This document shows positions 5,918 through 14,472 of a DNA stretch of 35,726 nucleotides, one piece after another (position 1 is the stretch's first letter; the number at the start of each line of letters is the position of its first letter). Below the pieces are notes generated by a model. The model searched no databases, was not told the origin of the DNA, and saw nothing but the letters and a program-made list of their open reading frames with translations. A program made the translations under genes and the position numbers. Where the stretch lies: NCBI GenBank assembly GCA_024281055.1, contig JAMXLF010000079.1:1-35726 (forward strand), written 5' to 3'. This stretch comes from Geobacteraceae bacterium. GTDB lineage: Bacteria > Desulfobacterota > Desulfuromonadia > Geobacterales > Geobacteraceae.

Positions 5918-8314
5918 ATGTGCGAGAGAGGTTGGTTTGGTGCGAACGGGGCGCGGTTGCCGGTGACGTGCCGTACGATGCTGTTCGTATTACTGGCGCT
6001 TTTCTGTTTCAGTGCTGTCCGGGCTGAGGCGACCGTCGGGGGGCTTACCCCGACCGGCAGCCTCGCCACGCCGCGGCTATCCGTATGGTTGGTTGTTCTT
6101 GACAACGGCAAGGTGCTGGTTCCCGGCGGTGAAACTGGCCAGGATTCGAACGGGAATCCGACTATGACCGGTACCGCCGAGCTGTTCGACCCGGCCGCCA
6201 AAACCTGGTCATCCGCCGGAACGATGACGACGCTCAGAATGCCCTATTTTGCCTTCCTCCTTTCCAGCGGCAAGGTGCTGGCCGGCGGCGGGTTCACCGG
6301 GTATGATGCCAGCAATAACGCCATCCTGACCAGCGCTGCTGAGCTCTACGACCCCACCAGCAACAGCTGGACGACCGCAAATTCCATGTCGCACCCCCAT
6401 TATGAGACCACACCCTGCCTGCTCGGGAACGGCAAGGTGCTGGTGGCCGGAGGGGTTGCGTCTACCGCCCAGTATGTTGCCCCCACAAATAAAGCTGACA
6501 TCTACGATCCACAAAACAATAGCTGGACATCGACCACCATGGCGACGGCGCGAAAAGGGTATGCCTCGATCATCCTCCAGAGCGGGAAACTCCTCATCAT
6601 AGGCGGCATAACGGGGTATGACGCCAACACCCCCCCCAATGCGATCTACACCACGGCATGCGAGCTCTTCGATCCGACGACCGGTACCTGGTCGGCGGCG
6701 GGTAGCATGTCCCACCCCCACGGGTCGTTCTCCGATCCCCAGATGTTCAGCGACGGCAAGGTTCTGGTCTATGGCGGGCTCGAGGCTGACGGGTTGTCGG
6801 CCACCACCGCCGAGATCTACAACCCGGCCACGAACAGCTGGTCGTCGGCAGGGACCATGACGAGCGCTCACATGATGGTCGTTCCGAGAAAGCTTTCCGG
6901 GGACCGGGTCTTCCTCGCCGGAGGAGCAGACGTTATTGATTACTCCCCCTTTCCAGGTTTTTCAATGAAAACGACTGCGCCGACGACACATGCCGAAATC
7001 TATACCGAAGCCGCGAATTCCTGGACCTCGGCGGGGGATATGGTGTCCCCCCACTTTGGGACGTTTCCCGTCATGCTCGGCAACGGCAAGATCATCATCG
7101 CCGGGGGATCAGATGGCGCCGCGCCGCCCATGCAGCCCTCATACACGCAGACGGCTGAGCTCTACGACCCTGCTACCAACTCCTGGTCCGCCGCGGGGAG
7201 CATGATAACCGCACGGTTTAGTGCGGCCACTCCAATTCCTCTATCGGACGGAAACTTCATGGTCGTGGGTGGGGTCACCGACCAACAGAATTTTACAGCG
7301 ACCGCGGCCGTTGACCTTTACGACGTCACAACGAACAGTTGGTCCCTCACGCAGCTGAGTGAGCCGAAAATGATGGTACCCTGGACGCTCCTTCCCGACA
7401 AGAGCCTTCTTTTCGTGGGGGGGATGAGAATGAGTACGGGTGGTTCCATAACCACCCTGGCTTCTACCGATATTTATGGGGCAGGGGCGGGGCCGGTTGC
7501 ACCGACCGTCACTTCCACCTCGCCAGCAGCCGGCGTCACCGGGGTATCCGTTTCGACCACCGTAAAGGCCGTCTTCAGCGAAGCGATGAATGGGTCCACC
7601 ATCACCACCGCGACTTTCTATCTTGACCACGGCGTTACCGGCTCGGTCAGCTACGACCAGGCAAACTACACGGCCACCTTCACGCCGTCAGCGCTGCTGG
7701 CCTATAACACGACGTATACCGCCACCATCGACATCGGCATTACGGATCTCACGGGGGCTCACCTGACGCAGAAAAAAACCTGGAGCTTCACCACCTCGTC
7801 GCAGACGAAGACGTTGACGGTTTACATCAGCGGAACCGGCGCCGGTTCGGTACAAAGCACTCCGTCGGGGATCAATAACTGCACGGCCGGAAGCTGCGTA
7901 ACCCAATTCTCCGGCGGGACGGTTACCCTCACCCCCACCCCTGTCAGCACCTCCTCGCTGTTCGGCGGATGGAGCGGGGCCTGCACCAATACGAGCGGGA
8001 ACTGCGTGCTCACCATGGATGCCGACAAGACGGTTGCCGCCACCTTCAATCTGTTCCCCCCTGTCCATATTTACGGCGGCAATTACTACAGCTCGCTGCA
8101 GTCAGCCTACAATGCCGGTGCGACCACGTGCACCATCGAGGCAGAGGCGGTAAACCTGACCGGGGACTTTACGGCCAACCTGGGCAAGGCCATCATTCTC
8201 GAGGGTGGGTACGACAGCAGCTACGGGACCAACAACGGCTTTACCCGGCTTCACGGCATACTGACCATCGGGACCGGCTCTGTCACCGTGGAGAACATCG
8301 GCATCATGCCATAA
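5918..8314 (+). CDS. Secreted multidomain kelch-repeat protein
   Basis: 798 residues, starting at ATG 5918 behind AGGAGGG. A long n-region is followed by a hydrophobic core (MLFVLLALFCFSAVRA, about residues 21-36), giving Sec export with cleavage after AVRA. Residues 45-520 contain about nine kelch blades with the repeating pattern AELYDPATNSWS.AGSM and G(N/D)GKVLV.GG, predicting a beta-propeller. A bacterial Ig-like (Big_5/SbsA-type) domain follows, with SPAAGVTGVSVSTTVKAVFSEAM and TYTATIDIGITDLTG (about 530-625). Next comes a GTGAGSV...FGGWSGAC...VAATF repeat domain with two likely disulfides. The C-terminus has GGYDSSYG..NGFTRLHGILTI, the start of a beta-helix-like unit. An extracellular binding role is likely; no catalytic site is evident. 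Confidence 0.85.
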   Translation: MCERGWFGANGARLPVTCRTMLFVLLALFCFSAVRAEATVGGLTPTGSLATPRLSVWLVVLDNGKVLVPGGETGQDSNGNPTMTGTAELFDPAAKTWSSAGTMTTLRMPYFAFLLSSGKVLAGGGFTGYDASNNAILTSAAELYDPTSNSWTTANSMSHPHYETTPCLLGNGKVLVAGGVASTAQYVAPTNKADIYDPQNNSWTSTTMATARKGYASIILQSGKLLIIGGITGYDANTPPNAIYTTACELFDPTTGTWSAAGSMSHPHGSFSDPQMFSDGKVLVYGGLEADGLSATTAEIYNPATNSWSSAGTMTSAHMMVVPRKLSGDRVFLAGGADVIDYSPFPGFSMKTTAPTTHAEIYTEAANSWTSAGDMVSPHFGTFPVMLGNGKIIIAGGSDGAAPPMQPSYTQTAELYDPATNSWSAAGSMITARFSAATPIPLSDGNFMVVGGVTDQQNFTATAAVDLYDVTTNSWSLTQLSEPKMMVPWTLLPDKSLLFVGGMRMSTGGSITTLASTDIYGAGAGPVAPTVTSTSPAAGVTGVSVSTTVKAVFSEAMNGSTITTATFYLDHGVTGSVSYDQANYTATFTPSALLAYNTTYTATIDIGITDLTGAHLTQKKTWSFTTSSQTKTLTVYISGTGAGSVQSTPSGINNCTAGSCVTQFSGGTVTLTPTPVSTSSLFGGWSGACTNTSGNCVLTMDADKTVAATFNLFPPVHIYGGNYYSSLQSAYNAGATTCTIEAEAVNLTGDFTANLGKAIILEGGYDSSYGTNNGFTRLHGILTIGTGSVTVENIGIMP

Positions 8315-8323
8315 AGAGGACAA

Positions 8324-8362
8324 AACCGGCAGGAGCAGGCACTCTCGCTGCTCCTGCCGGTT
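8324..8362 (+). terminator. Strong hairpin terminator after the kelch gene
   Basis: An exact 15-bp stem: AACCGGCAGGAGCAG (8324-8338) with its complement at 8348-8362, loop of 9 nt. It starts 10 nt after the stop codon. The T-tract is poor, so termination may need Rho or be partial. Confidence 0.65.
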
Positions 8363-8497
8363 AATGTTTGGAACTGAACGGGATTCAGGGAACATAGGTT
8401 CTGAGTGCCTCATTCACTGGGCACTGCCGCGAGTTTGCTGCTGCTCGATTTCCTGTCCGCCGTCTTCCGAATTATCCCCGCCAACCCCTTTCACGCC

Positions 8498-8526
8498 TTG
8501 TTCCCCATCCATTTTTCGGCTACAAT
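8498..8526 (+). promoter_or_regulatory. Promoter of the thiolase-like gene
   Basis: TTGTTC (8498-8503), 17-bp spacer, TACAAT (8521-8526). The start point is expected near 8533, giving a short leader that carries AAGGAGGT before ATG 8547. Confidence 0.6.
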
Positions 8527-8546
8527 TAGACGACAAGGAGGTGCCC

Positions 8547-10139
8547 ATGGATTTCCACCCCCGCAGGGTCTACGTCGCCGCCTCATGGATGGCGCCGGTC
8601 GGCAGGTACAACGGCAAGGAGCGGGAGGCTCTCTCGTTCCTGGAACTGGCGGAACGGGCCGGCGCGGTCTTCGAGGGGAGTCCGGTGCGGCGGCGCGACA
8701 TCGAGGCCGTCGTGGTCGGAAGCCAGAACCCGGTGGCCTTCTCCGGCGTGGACAACACCGCCGCCAAGGTGGCCGGGGTGCTCGGCATCTCGGGGGCGAA
8801 GTCGGTCCTCATCGATACCGCCTCCTCATCCGGGGCGTCGGCCCTGGAGAACGCCTACCTGCAGATCGCCTCCGGCCGCTGCGACCACGTGCTCGCCATT
8901 GCCCTCCAGAAGATGAGCGACGTCTCCACCACGGAGGCGACCCGGATCGTCGCCGGGGTGATCGACCGGGACGAGGCGGAGTTCGGCCTGACCATGCCCG
9001 CCTGCGGCGCCTTGGTGGCCCGGGCGCTCATGGAGCGGGTGGGGCTCACGGAGGAGGAGTGGACCGCCTACTCCGCCCTCCTCACCGAGCGGGCTCACCG
9101 CTTTGCCGCCCGCAACCCCGAGGCCCACCTCAACTTCGAGATTCCGGTCGCCGACTACTTCCGCCAGGTCGTCACCGGCAAGAACTACCGCTACTGGTGG
9201 CCGCTCCGCTACCACGACTTCTGCCCCATGTCCGACGGGGTGGCGGCCATGGTCCTCACCGCCAGACCCCAGGATGTGCTGGTGGCCGGGGTGGGGAGCG
9301 CCACCGACATCCCGACCATCGCCGACCGCAACTATTTCCACTCCTTCCCGGCCTCAGTGCTGGCCGCCGCAGAGGCTTACGGCATGGCCGGGATCAGGGA
9401 CATCAGGAGCTTTGCCGGCCGCCTTCACGTGAACATGCACGACCCGTTCAACGGCTTCGGACCCATCAACATGGTGGACCTGGGGCTTCTCCCCCGGCAC
9501 CGGCTCCTGGACGGGCTTCTCGACGACGCACTGACCGGCCCCGGCGGCCAGTTCCCCACCAACCTCACCGGCGGGCTCAAGGGGCGCGGCCACCCGCTGG
9601 GCGCTACCGGCTTGATCCAGGTGGTGGAGAACCATCACCTCATCCGGGAGGAGGGGTTTGCCGCCGGGCTCTCCCACTCCATCGGTGGCCCGATCAACAA
9701 CAACGTGGTGATCCTGCTGGAGCGGGCCGGCCACTACGAGCGGCGCTCCTTTGAGCCGTACCGGCCCTGGGGGCTTCCTTCGCTCGGCACGCCGAAGCCG
9801 AAGGAGGTCACCGTCGAGTCCCTCCTCGCCGGCGGAGCACCGGTGGAGGGGAGCTTCGTCACGGCGACGACCCGCTTCGATTACCGGGACGGCACCCCGC
9901 TCCACACGGTGCTTGTGGTTTCCTGCCTCACCGGGGAAGGGCGCTACCGCTTCCTCTTCGGCATCGCCGGGGAACACTATGAAACCATCACCGGCCTTTC
10001 TCCCGGCGACCGGCTGCGGCTGGAGCGCTCCGGCGCGGATGTCCTCATCAACCGTATGCCGGTGAAGCGCTTCTATCGGCGCACCTTCGACGGTCTGGTG
10101 GAGCTGGCCGGGGCCGGGTGGCGAAGGCTCAGGGGATAA
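8547..10139 (+). CDS. Thiolase-superfamily protein with Ser at the nucleophile position
   Basis: 530 residues from ATG 8547, chosen because AAGGAGGT lies just before it; the reading frame stays open to 8364 but has no ribosome site there. The first 440 residues are a thiolase of the SCP2/archaeal kind, with DIEAVVVGSQNP, SGRCDHVLAIALQKMSDV, FGPINMVDLG and GRGHPLGATG containing catalytic His349. In active thiolases the segment A-C-A-S-G carries the acylated Cys; here it reads A-S-S-S-G (Ser93). A C-terminal stretch of about 100 residues (GSFVTATTRFDYRDGTPLHTV..) looks like an OB-fold extension. An acyl-CoA-binding role is likely, but ordinary thiolysis or condensation is uncertain. Confidence 0.85.
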   Translation: MDFHPRRVYVAASWMAPVGRYNGKEREALSFLELAERAGAVFEGSPVRRRDIEAVVVGSQNPVAFSGVDNTAAKVAGVLGISGAKSVLIDTASSSGASALENAYLQIASGRCDHVLAIALQKMSDVSTTEATRIVAGVIDRDEAEFGLTMPACGALVARALMERVGLTEEEWTAYSALLTERAHRFAARNPEAHLNFEIPVADYFRQVVTGKNYRYWWPLRYHDFCPMSDGVAAMVLTARPQDVLVAGVGSATDIPTIADRNYFHSFPASVLAAAEAYGMAGIRDIRSFAGRLHVNMHDPFNGFGPINMVDLGLLPRHRLLDGLLDDALTGPGGQFPTNLTGGLKGRGHPLGATGLIQVVENHHLIREEGFAAGLSHSIGGPINNNVVILLERAGHYERRSFEPYRPWGLPSLGTPKPKEVTVESLLAGGAPVEGSFVTATTRFDYRDGTPLHTVLVVSCLTGEGRYRFLFGIAGEHYETITGLSPGDRLRLERSGADVLINRMPVKRFYRRTFDGLVELAGAGWRRLRG

Positions 10140-10161
10140 GGACGGAAAGCAGAAACGGCTG

Positions 10162-10262
10162 TTAACCACAGATAAAATGCGGATAACGGCGGATAACACC
10201 GTGAAAGCAAGTATCCTGACGGTTGCGTGTATTTGAATTTATCCGTGTGCATCTGTGGTTAA
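10162..10262. repeat. Dispersed inverted repeat with TTAACCACAGAT ends
   Basis: The left arm begins TTAACCACAGATAAAATG and the right arm ends GTGCATCTGTGGTTAA, an imperfect 24-bp inverted repeat about 100 bp long. It lies between the thiolase and dehydrogenase genes and is related to 2450-2567. Confidence 0.65.
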
Positions 10263-10333
10263 TTGCCTTTTAAGATTGATTACCGCATATGGCCGGTAGC
10301 CGGCATCGTGTGCAAAGATGGAGGGGGATGAGA

Positions 10334-11317
10334 ATGAAAATTGTGGTACTCGACGGTCACACCCTCAACCCGGGGGACAACCCGTGGGACGATGTGGCGG
10401 CCCTGGGGGAGCTGACCGTCTATGACCGGACGCCGGCAGAACAGGTCGTGGAGCGGGCCGCAGGGGCAGAGATCGTCCTCACCAACAAGACCCCGCTCAG
10501 TGACGTGACCCTTGGGCAGCTGACCCGACTCCGCTTCATCGCCGAGCTTGCCACCGGTTACGACAATATCGACGTGGCCGCTGCCGGCCGGCGCGGCATC
10601 CCGGTCACCAATGTGCCGGAGTACTCGACCCCGTCCGTGGCACAGCACACCATGGCGCTGCTCCTCGAGCTCTGCAACAGGGTGGGAGAGCATGCAGCGG
10701 CGGTAAGGAAGGGGGAGTGGTGCCGCTCGCCCGATTTCTCCTTCTGGAACGCCGGCCTGGTGGAGCTGGCCGGGCTAAAGCTGGGGATCGTCGGCCTCGG
10801 CCGGATCGGCGGACAGGTCGGGACTATCGCCCGTGTCCTGGGGATGGAAATATTGGCGCACAACCGCAGGCACCGCGAGGCCCCCGAGGGGCTTCCGGTC
10901 ACCTGGCTGGAGCTTTCCGAGCTTTTTGCCGCGGCGGACGTGGTGACGCTCCACTGCCCCCTTACTCCCGAAAACAGGGGGTTCGTCGATCGCCATCTCC
11001 TGGGCACCATGAAGCGGAGCGCTTTTCTGATCAACACCGCTCGCGGCGCCCTGGTGAACGAGGCGGACCTGGCCGCGGCCCTGAACGAGGGGATGATTGC
11101 CGGGGCGGCCCTCGACGTGGTTTCCCGGGAGCCGATCGCGCCGGACAACCCGCTCCTCACCGCCCGCAACTGCCTGATCACCCCCCATCTCGCCTGGGCC
11201 TCCCTGGCTGCCCGCCGGCGTCTCATGGCGACCGTCGCCGGGAACATCCGGGCGTTCCTCGCCGGGAGTCCGGTGAACGTGGTCAACGGAATGTATCTGG
11301 CGAAGGAAAGGGGGTAG
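10334..11317 (+). CDS. D-2-hydroxyacid dehydrogenase (glycerate dehydrogenase/hydroxypyruvate reductase type)
   Basis: 327 residues from ATG 10334, with GGAGGGGG six bases upstream; an in-frame ATG at 10328 overlaps that site. NAD(P)-dependent reduction of a 2-keto acid to a D-2-hydroxy acid is expected in the cytoplasm. The Rossmann motif GLGRIGGQVG lies at about residue 153. The catalytic triad is visible as Arg in INTARGALVNE, Glu in DVVSREPI and His in ITPHLAWAS. The HLAWAS ending is typical of the glycerate dehydrogenase branch. The neighbouring ybaK-type gene begins 1 nt after the stop, so they are cotranscribed. The exact substrate is open. Confidence 0.9.
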   Translation: MKIVVLDGHTLNPGDNPWDDVAALGELTVYDRTPAEQVVERAAGAEIVLTNKTPLSDVTLGQLTRLRFIAELATGYDNIDVAAAGRRGIPVTNVPEYSTPSVAQHTMALLLELCNRVGEHAAAVRKGEWCRSPDFSFWNAGLVELAGLKLGIVGLGRIGGQVGTIARVLGMEILAHNRRHREAPEGLPVTWLELSELFAAADVVTLHCPLTPENRGFVDRHLLGTMKRSAFLINTARGALVNEADLAAALNEGMIAGAALDVVSREPIAPDNPLLTARNCLITPHLAWASLAARRRLMATVAGNIRAFLAGSPVNVVNGMYLAKERG

Positions 11318-11318
11318 C

Positions 11319-11801
11319 ATGGCCAAGGAAAAGGCTCCCGTTACCCCCGCGGTCCGCGCGCTCCGCTCCGCCAAGATTCCCTTCACCGACCATCTCTATG
11401 CATACGAGGAGAAGGGGGGGACCGCAGTCTCCGCCCGGGAACTGGGGGTGGACAAGCACTGCGTCATCAAGACGCTCATCATGGAGGATGACGGGAAGCA
11501 GCCCCTCATCGTCCTCATGCACGGCGACCGGCAAGTTTCCACCAAGGAGCTGGCGCGGCTCATGGGTATGAAGGCCGTCACCCCCTGCACCCCGGACACC
11601 GCCAACCGGCACTCGGGTTACCTGGTGGGAGGGACCTCCCCCTTCGGTACCCGCAAGGCGATGCCGGTCTACATGGAGGAGACCATCCTGGAGCTGCCCA
11701 GGATCTACATCAACGGCGGCAAGCGGGGGTACCTGGTGGGACTCGACCCGCGGGACGTGGTGCGGCTCCTCAAGCCGGTTCTGGTGCGAGTGGGAATCTG
11801 A
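11319..11801 (+). CDS. ybaK: YbaK-type Cys-tRNA(Pro)/Cys-tRNA(Cys) deacylase
   Basis: 160 residues, full length for YbaK/EbsC. The protein hydrolyses mischarged Cys-tRNA(Pro) in trans. Conserved features are TPAVRALRSAKIPF at the start, ELGVDKHCVIKTLIM (about residues 44-58) with the functional lysine, GMKAVTPCTPDTANRHSGYLVGGTSPFGTRK (about 84-114) and INGGKRGYLVGLDP. Its start lies one base after the dehydrogenase stop, so translation is likely coupled. A dispersed CT-rich hairpin repeat follows. Confidence 0.92.
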   Translation: MAKEKAPVTPAVRALRSAKIPFTDHLYAYEEKGGTAVSARELGVDKHCVIKTLIMEDDGKQPLIVLMHGDRQVSTKELARLMGMKAVTPCTPDTANRHSGYLVGGTSPFGTRKAMPVYMEETILELPRIYINGGKRGYLVGLDPRDVVRLLKPVLVRVGI

Positions 11802-11802
11802 T

Positions 11803-11888
11803 ACCCCCCTCTCCCTAGCCCTCTCCCACCAAGGGAGAGGGGACTTTAAGCCCCCCTCCCTTTGATGGGAGGGGCTGGGGGAGGGTGC
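11803..11888. repeat. CT-rich double-hairpin repeat
   Basis: Two hairpins: CCCTCTCCC-ACCAA-GGGAGAGGG, then CCCCTCCC-TTTGAT-GGGAGGGG. Related elements lie at 17960-18045 and 34734-34806. It may act as a terminator for ybaK, but no T-tract is present. Confidence 0.6.
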
Positions 11889-11923
11889 CAGTGAGGTTTT
11901 TATTCTGTCTTGGAGGTTTGTCA

Positions 11924-12754
11924 ATGGAGATTGGGGACAGATTTCGCATGGCAGCTGAAGCGGTGAAAAACGCCAAGGCGCTCGTCATCACCGCCGGAGC
12001 GGGGATGGGGGTCGATTCGGGACTCCCCGATTTTCGCGGCGACCAGGGATTCTGGAAGGCCTACCCGATGTACGAGCGGCTCGGGATCAACTTCGTGGCG
12101 GCCGCCAACCCCGACCACTTCCAGCGCGACTCCGCCTTCGGCTGGGGGTTTTACGGCCACCGCACCAATCTCTATCGGGAAACCGTTCCCCATGCAGGCT
12201 TCAGGTTACTCCTGGAATGGATCGAGCGTTTCAGTCTCGACTATTTCGTGGTCACCTCCAACGTGGACGGCCAGTTTCAGAAGGCCGGCTTTCCCATGGA
12301 TCGGATGCTGGAGGTGCACGGGTCGATCCATCACCTCCAGTGTCTGACCCCGTGCAGCGACGCCATCTGGGAGAACGCCGAAACCATCCCGGTCGACTCC
12401 GCCACCATGCGGGCTGGCCATATCCCCCGTTGCATCAACTGCGCCGGGGTGGCGCGTCCCAACATCCTCATGTTCGGCGACTGGTCGTGGCTTTCCGACC
12501 GGACCCGGGGGCAGGAGCACAACTTCGACGCGTTTCTCACCGACACCCAGGGACTCCCGCTCGTGGTGATCGAGATGGGGGCCGGCACTGCCATCCCTAC
12601 CATCCGTGCCATCGGCGAGCGGCTCGGGCGACAGACGGGCGTGACGGTAGTGCGCATCAACCCCCGGGAGCCGCAGATCGCCTCACCCCATGTCTCACTC
12701 CCGTGCGGCGCCGTCGAGGGGTTGCGGGGTATCGACGGGGCTCTGGCGGGTTGA
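11924..12754 (+). CDS. Sir2-family NAD-dependent protein deacetylase/deacylase
   Basis: 276 residues from ATG 11924, preceded by TTGGAGG; the open frame back to 11885 lacks a ribosome site. The NAD-binding signature is GAGMGVDSGLPDFRG (about residues 25-39). The catalytic region is TSNVDGQFQKAGFP followed by EVHGSIHHLQC, with His of HG as the general base. The zinc pairs are QCLTPC and RCINC. The C-terminal Rossmann part includes EMGAGTAIPTIRAI and VVRINPREPQI. It lacks the Ala-Tyr-Arg pattern I would expect of desuccinylases, but that is not decisive. A bidirectional terminator follows at 12776. Confidence 0.9.
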   Translation: MEIGDRFRMAAEAVKNAKALVITAGAGMGVDSGLPDFRGDQGFWKAYPMYERLGINFVAAANPDHFQRDSAFGWGFYGHRTNLYRETVPHAGFRLLLEWIERFSLDYFVVTSNVDGQFQKAGFPMDRMLEVHGSIHHLQCLTPCSDAIWENAETIPVDSATMRAGHIPRCINCAGVARPNILMFGDWSWLSDRTRGQEHNFDAFLTDTQGLPLVVIEMGAGTAIPTIRAIGERLGRQTGVTVVRINPREPQIASPHVSLPCGAVEGLRGIDGALAG

Positions 12755-12775
12755 AGGCATACGGACATCGCGCAC

Positions 12776-12811
12776 AAAAAAGCCGCACAGCTTTGACTGC
12801 GCGGTTTTTTT
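12776..12811. terminator. Bidirectional intrinsic terminator
   Basis: The stem CCGC-A-CAG (12783-12790) pairs with CTG-C-GCGG (12797-12804), flanked by six A on the left and seven T on the right. It can end the sir2 transcript on the plus strand and the transcript of the small basic ORF (12845-12979) on the minus strand. Confidence 0.85.
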
Positions 12812-12844
12812 GTCCGGCGTCCGGCGGATGCCTGCGAGGACGGA

Positions 12845-12979
12845 CTATTTAGCGCCTTTTCTGGCTGTCGATTTGGCGACACTGCCTGTGCCTTTCTGGC
12901 TGGCTATCCGGCCTGTTTCCTTCAGCGGTTTGCCGGTTGTCACCCGTGACGCGGTCCGGCTCTTGCTTACCTCTTTCAT
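12845..12979 (-). CDS. Very basic 44-aa protein, unknown function
   Basis: ATG 12979 to TAG 12845, 44 codons. The protein has 8 Lys and 4 Arg but only 2 acidic residues; most of the rest are Ser, Thr, Ala and Gly. Repeated short units of the K(S/G).(T/S)A.R or KG(T/A) kind recall nucleoid- or nucleic-acid-binding tails. Support beyond length: a TGCTATAAT extended -10 about 90 bp upstream, a shared bidirectional terminator 34 bp downstream, and a sir2-to-rlmL gap otherwise unexplained. The ribosome site is weak (GGAAG adjoins the ATG; GAGGGG is further up). I do not recognise a family. Confidence 0.55.
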   Translation of the reverse strand: MKEVSKSRTASRVTTGKPLKETGRIASQKGTGSVAKSTARKGAK

Positions 12980-13066
12980 GCTTCCGACTGTGCCTTTTGT
13001 CCCCTCTCATCTCTGGCGCCCCCTTTCTCCAGGTGCCCCGTATGATCCTGTTTTTTCTATGCTTTA

Positions 13067-13075
13067 ATTATAGCA
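13067..13075 (-). promoter_or_regulatory. Extended -10 promoter for the small basic ORF
   Basis: The minus strand reads TG-C-TATAAT (13075-13067), a perfect -10 with the TGN extension. The start point is near 13060, giving an 80-nt leader. The -35 region is poor, as is usual for extended -10 promoters. Confidence 0.6.
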
Positions 13076-13241
13076 CACCTTATGAAAATGAATATCATAA
13101 ATATCGCAACAAGGGGATTTGCCGTTATATTTTGAAGCAGCTGTTCTGCATGTTCACCCGGGGGGAAGCGATTGGCCTTGCGACGGAGAGGGGGAGCGTG
13201 TATTCTTGACAGGCTATGAAAAATGGCATGAGGAGGCAAGG

Positions 13242-14408
13242 ATGCAGGGCGTGATCAGGCGGAAGAGAGAGACGGACACAGGCGATCGGCACTATTTTGC
13301 CACCGCCGCCAAGGGGGTGGAAGAGGTCCTGGCCGGAGAACTGCGCGATCTGGGGATCGAAGACGTCCGCGTGGAGACCGGTGGGGTCCGTTTCACCGGA
13401 GACCGTTCCGCATGCTACCTGGCCAACCTTCGGCTGCGGACCGCCACTCGGGTCCTCGTCCCCGTTGCCGAATTCCCCTGCGATACGCCCCAGAGCCTGT
13501 ACGACGGGGTGCGTGCCATACCCTGGCATGACCGCCTGACCCCGGACATGACCCTGGCTGTCGAGTGCACCCTGCGCGATTCGGCCATGACCCACTCGGG
13601 TTTTGTGGCCCTGAAGACCAAGGATGCCATCGTGGATACCATCCGCGACCGCTGCGGCCGACGCCCCAACGTGGATGTGCGGGACCCGGACCTCAGGGTC
13701 AACGTGCACCTGGCGAAGAACCACTGCACGGTCAGCCTCGATGCCTCGGGAACTCCGCTCGACCGGCGCGGCTACCGCCTGGACAGGACCGAGGCGCCGC
13801 TGCGGGAAACCCTGGCTGCGGCCCTCGTGGCAATGACCGGCTGGGACGGGAGCGTTCCCTTTGTCGACCCGATGTGCGGCTCCGGCACCATTCCCATCGA
13901 GGCAGCCCTCAAGGCCTCACGCCGGGCGCCCGGCCTCATGGGGAGGCGTTTCGGGTTCCAGCGCTGGCCCGACTACGACCCGGCGCTCTGGCAGCGGCTG
14001 TCGGACGCAGCGCGCCAGGAGGCTCTTGCCGCACTCCCGGCGCCGGTCACCGGCTGCGACCGCTCGGCGACCGCACTGGAGACCGCCCGCCGGAACGCCG
14101 ACCGGGCCGGCGTATCCGAGATTATCACGTTCGTCCGGAGCACCTTCAGAGAGTTCTCTCCCCCAGCAGCGCCGGGGGTACTCCTCTTCAACCCCCCCTA
14201 CGGCCTGCGCCTCGGGGAGGAGGAGGAACTGAAGTCCCTCTACCGGGAGATCGGTGATACGATGAAGCAGCGCTACGCCGGCTACACAGCCTTTCTCCTC
14301 ACCGGCAGCCGGGAGCTTGCCAAACACGTGGGCCTCAAGGCGTCGCGGCGGATCGTCCTCTTCAACGGGCCCATCGAGTGCCGATTGCTGAGGTATGAGC
14401 TGTATTAA
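13242..14408 (+). CDS. THUMP-domain class I RNA methyltransferase (RlmL-like, guanine-N2)
   Basis: 388 residues from ATG 13242, with AGGAGGCAAGG just upstream; the open frame back to 13119 has no such site. A ferredoxin-like/THUMP N-terminus (HYFATAAKGVEEVLAGELRDLG, about residues 17-160) binds RNA. The UPF0020 methyltransferase domain follows, with FVDPMCGSGTIPIEAAL (SAM site, about 207-223), TGCDRSATALETARRNADRAG, and the catalytic LLFNPPYG (Asn317), a signature of N2-guanine methylation. This matches the N-terminal half of E. coli RlmL and the stand-alone YpsC proteins; the target is probably 23S rRNA. It converges on the cobalamin operon, with 64 bp between the stops. Confidence 0.88.
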   Translation: MQGVIRRKRETDTGDRHYFATAAKGVEEVLAGELRDLGIEDVRVETGGVRFTGDRSACYLANLRLRTATRVLVPVAEFPCDTPQSLYDGVRAIPWHDRLTPDMTLAVECTLRDSAMTHSGFVALKTKDAIVDTIRDRCGRRPNVDVRDPDLRVNVHLAKNHCTVSLDASGTPLDRRGYRLDRTEAPLRETLAAALVAMTGWDGSVPFVDPMCGSGTIPIEAALKASRRAPGLMGRRFGFQRWPDYDPALWQRLSDAARQEALAALPAPVTGCDRSATALETARRNADRAGVSEIITFVRSTFREFSPPAAPGVLLFNPPYGLRLGEEEELKSLYREIGDTMKQRYAGYTAFLLTGSRELAKHVGLKASRRIVLFNGPIECRLLRYELY

Positions 14409-14472
14409 CGCTGACCGGACTGGACAGGTGTTGGAAACTCTCGACAGTTACTTCTATACGTGACGTATTACT

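Noticed and set aside
8405-9754. 449-codon plus-strand ORF overlapping the thiolase
   Set aside because: Out-of-frame shadow of the thiolase; Arg/Gly/Pro-rich with no domains.
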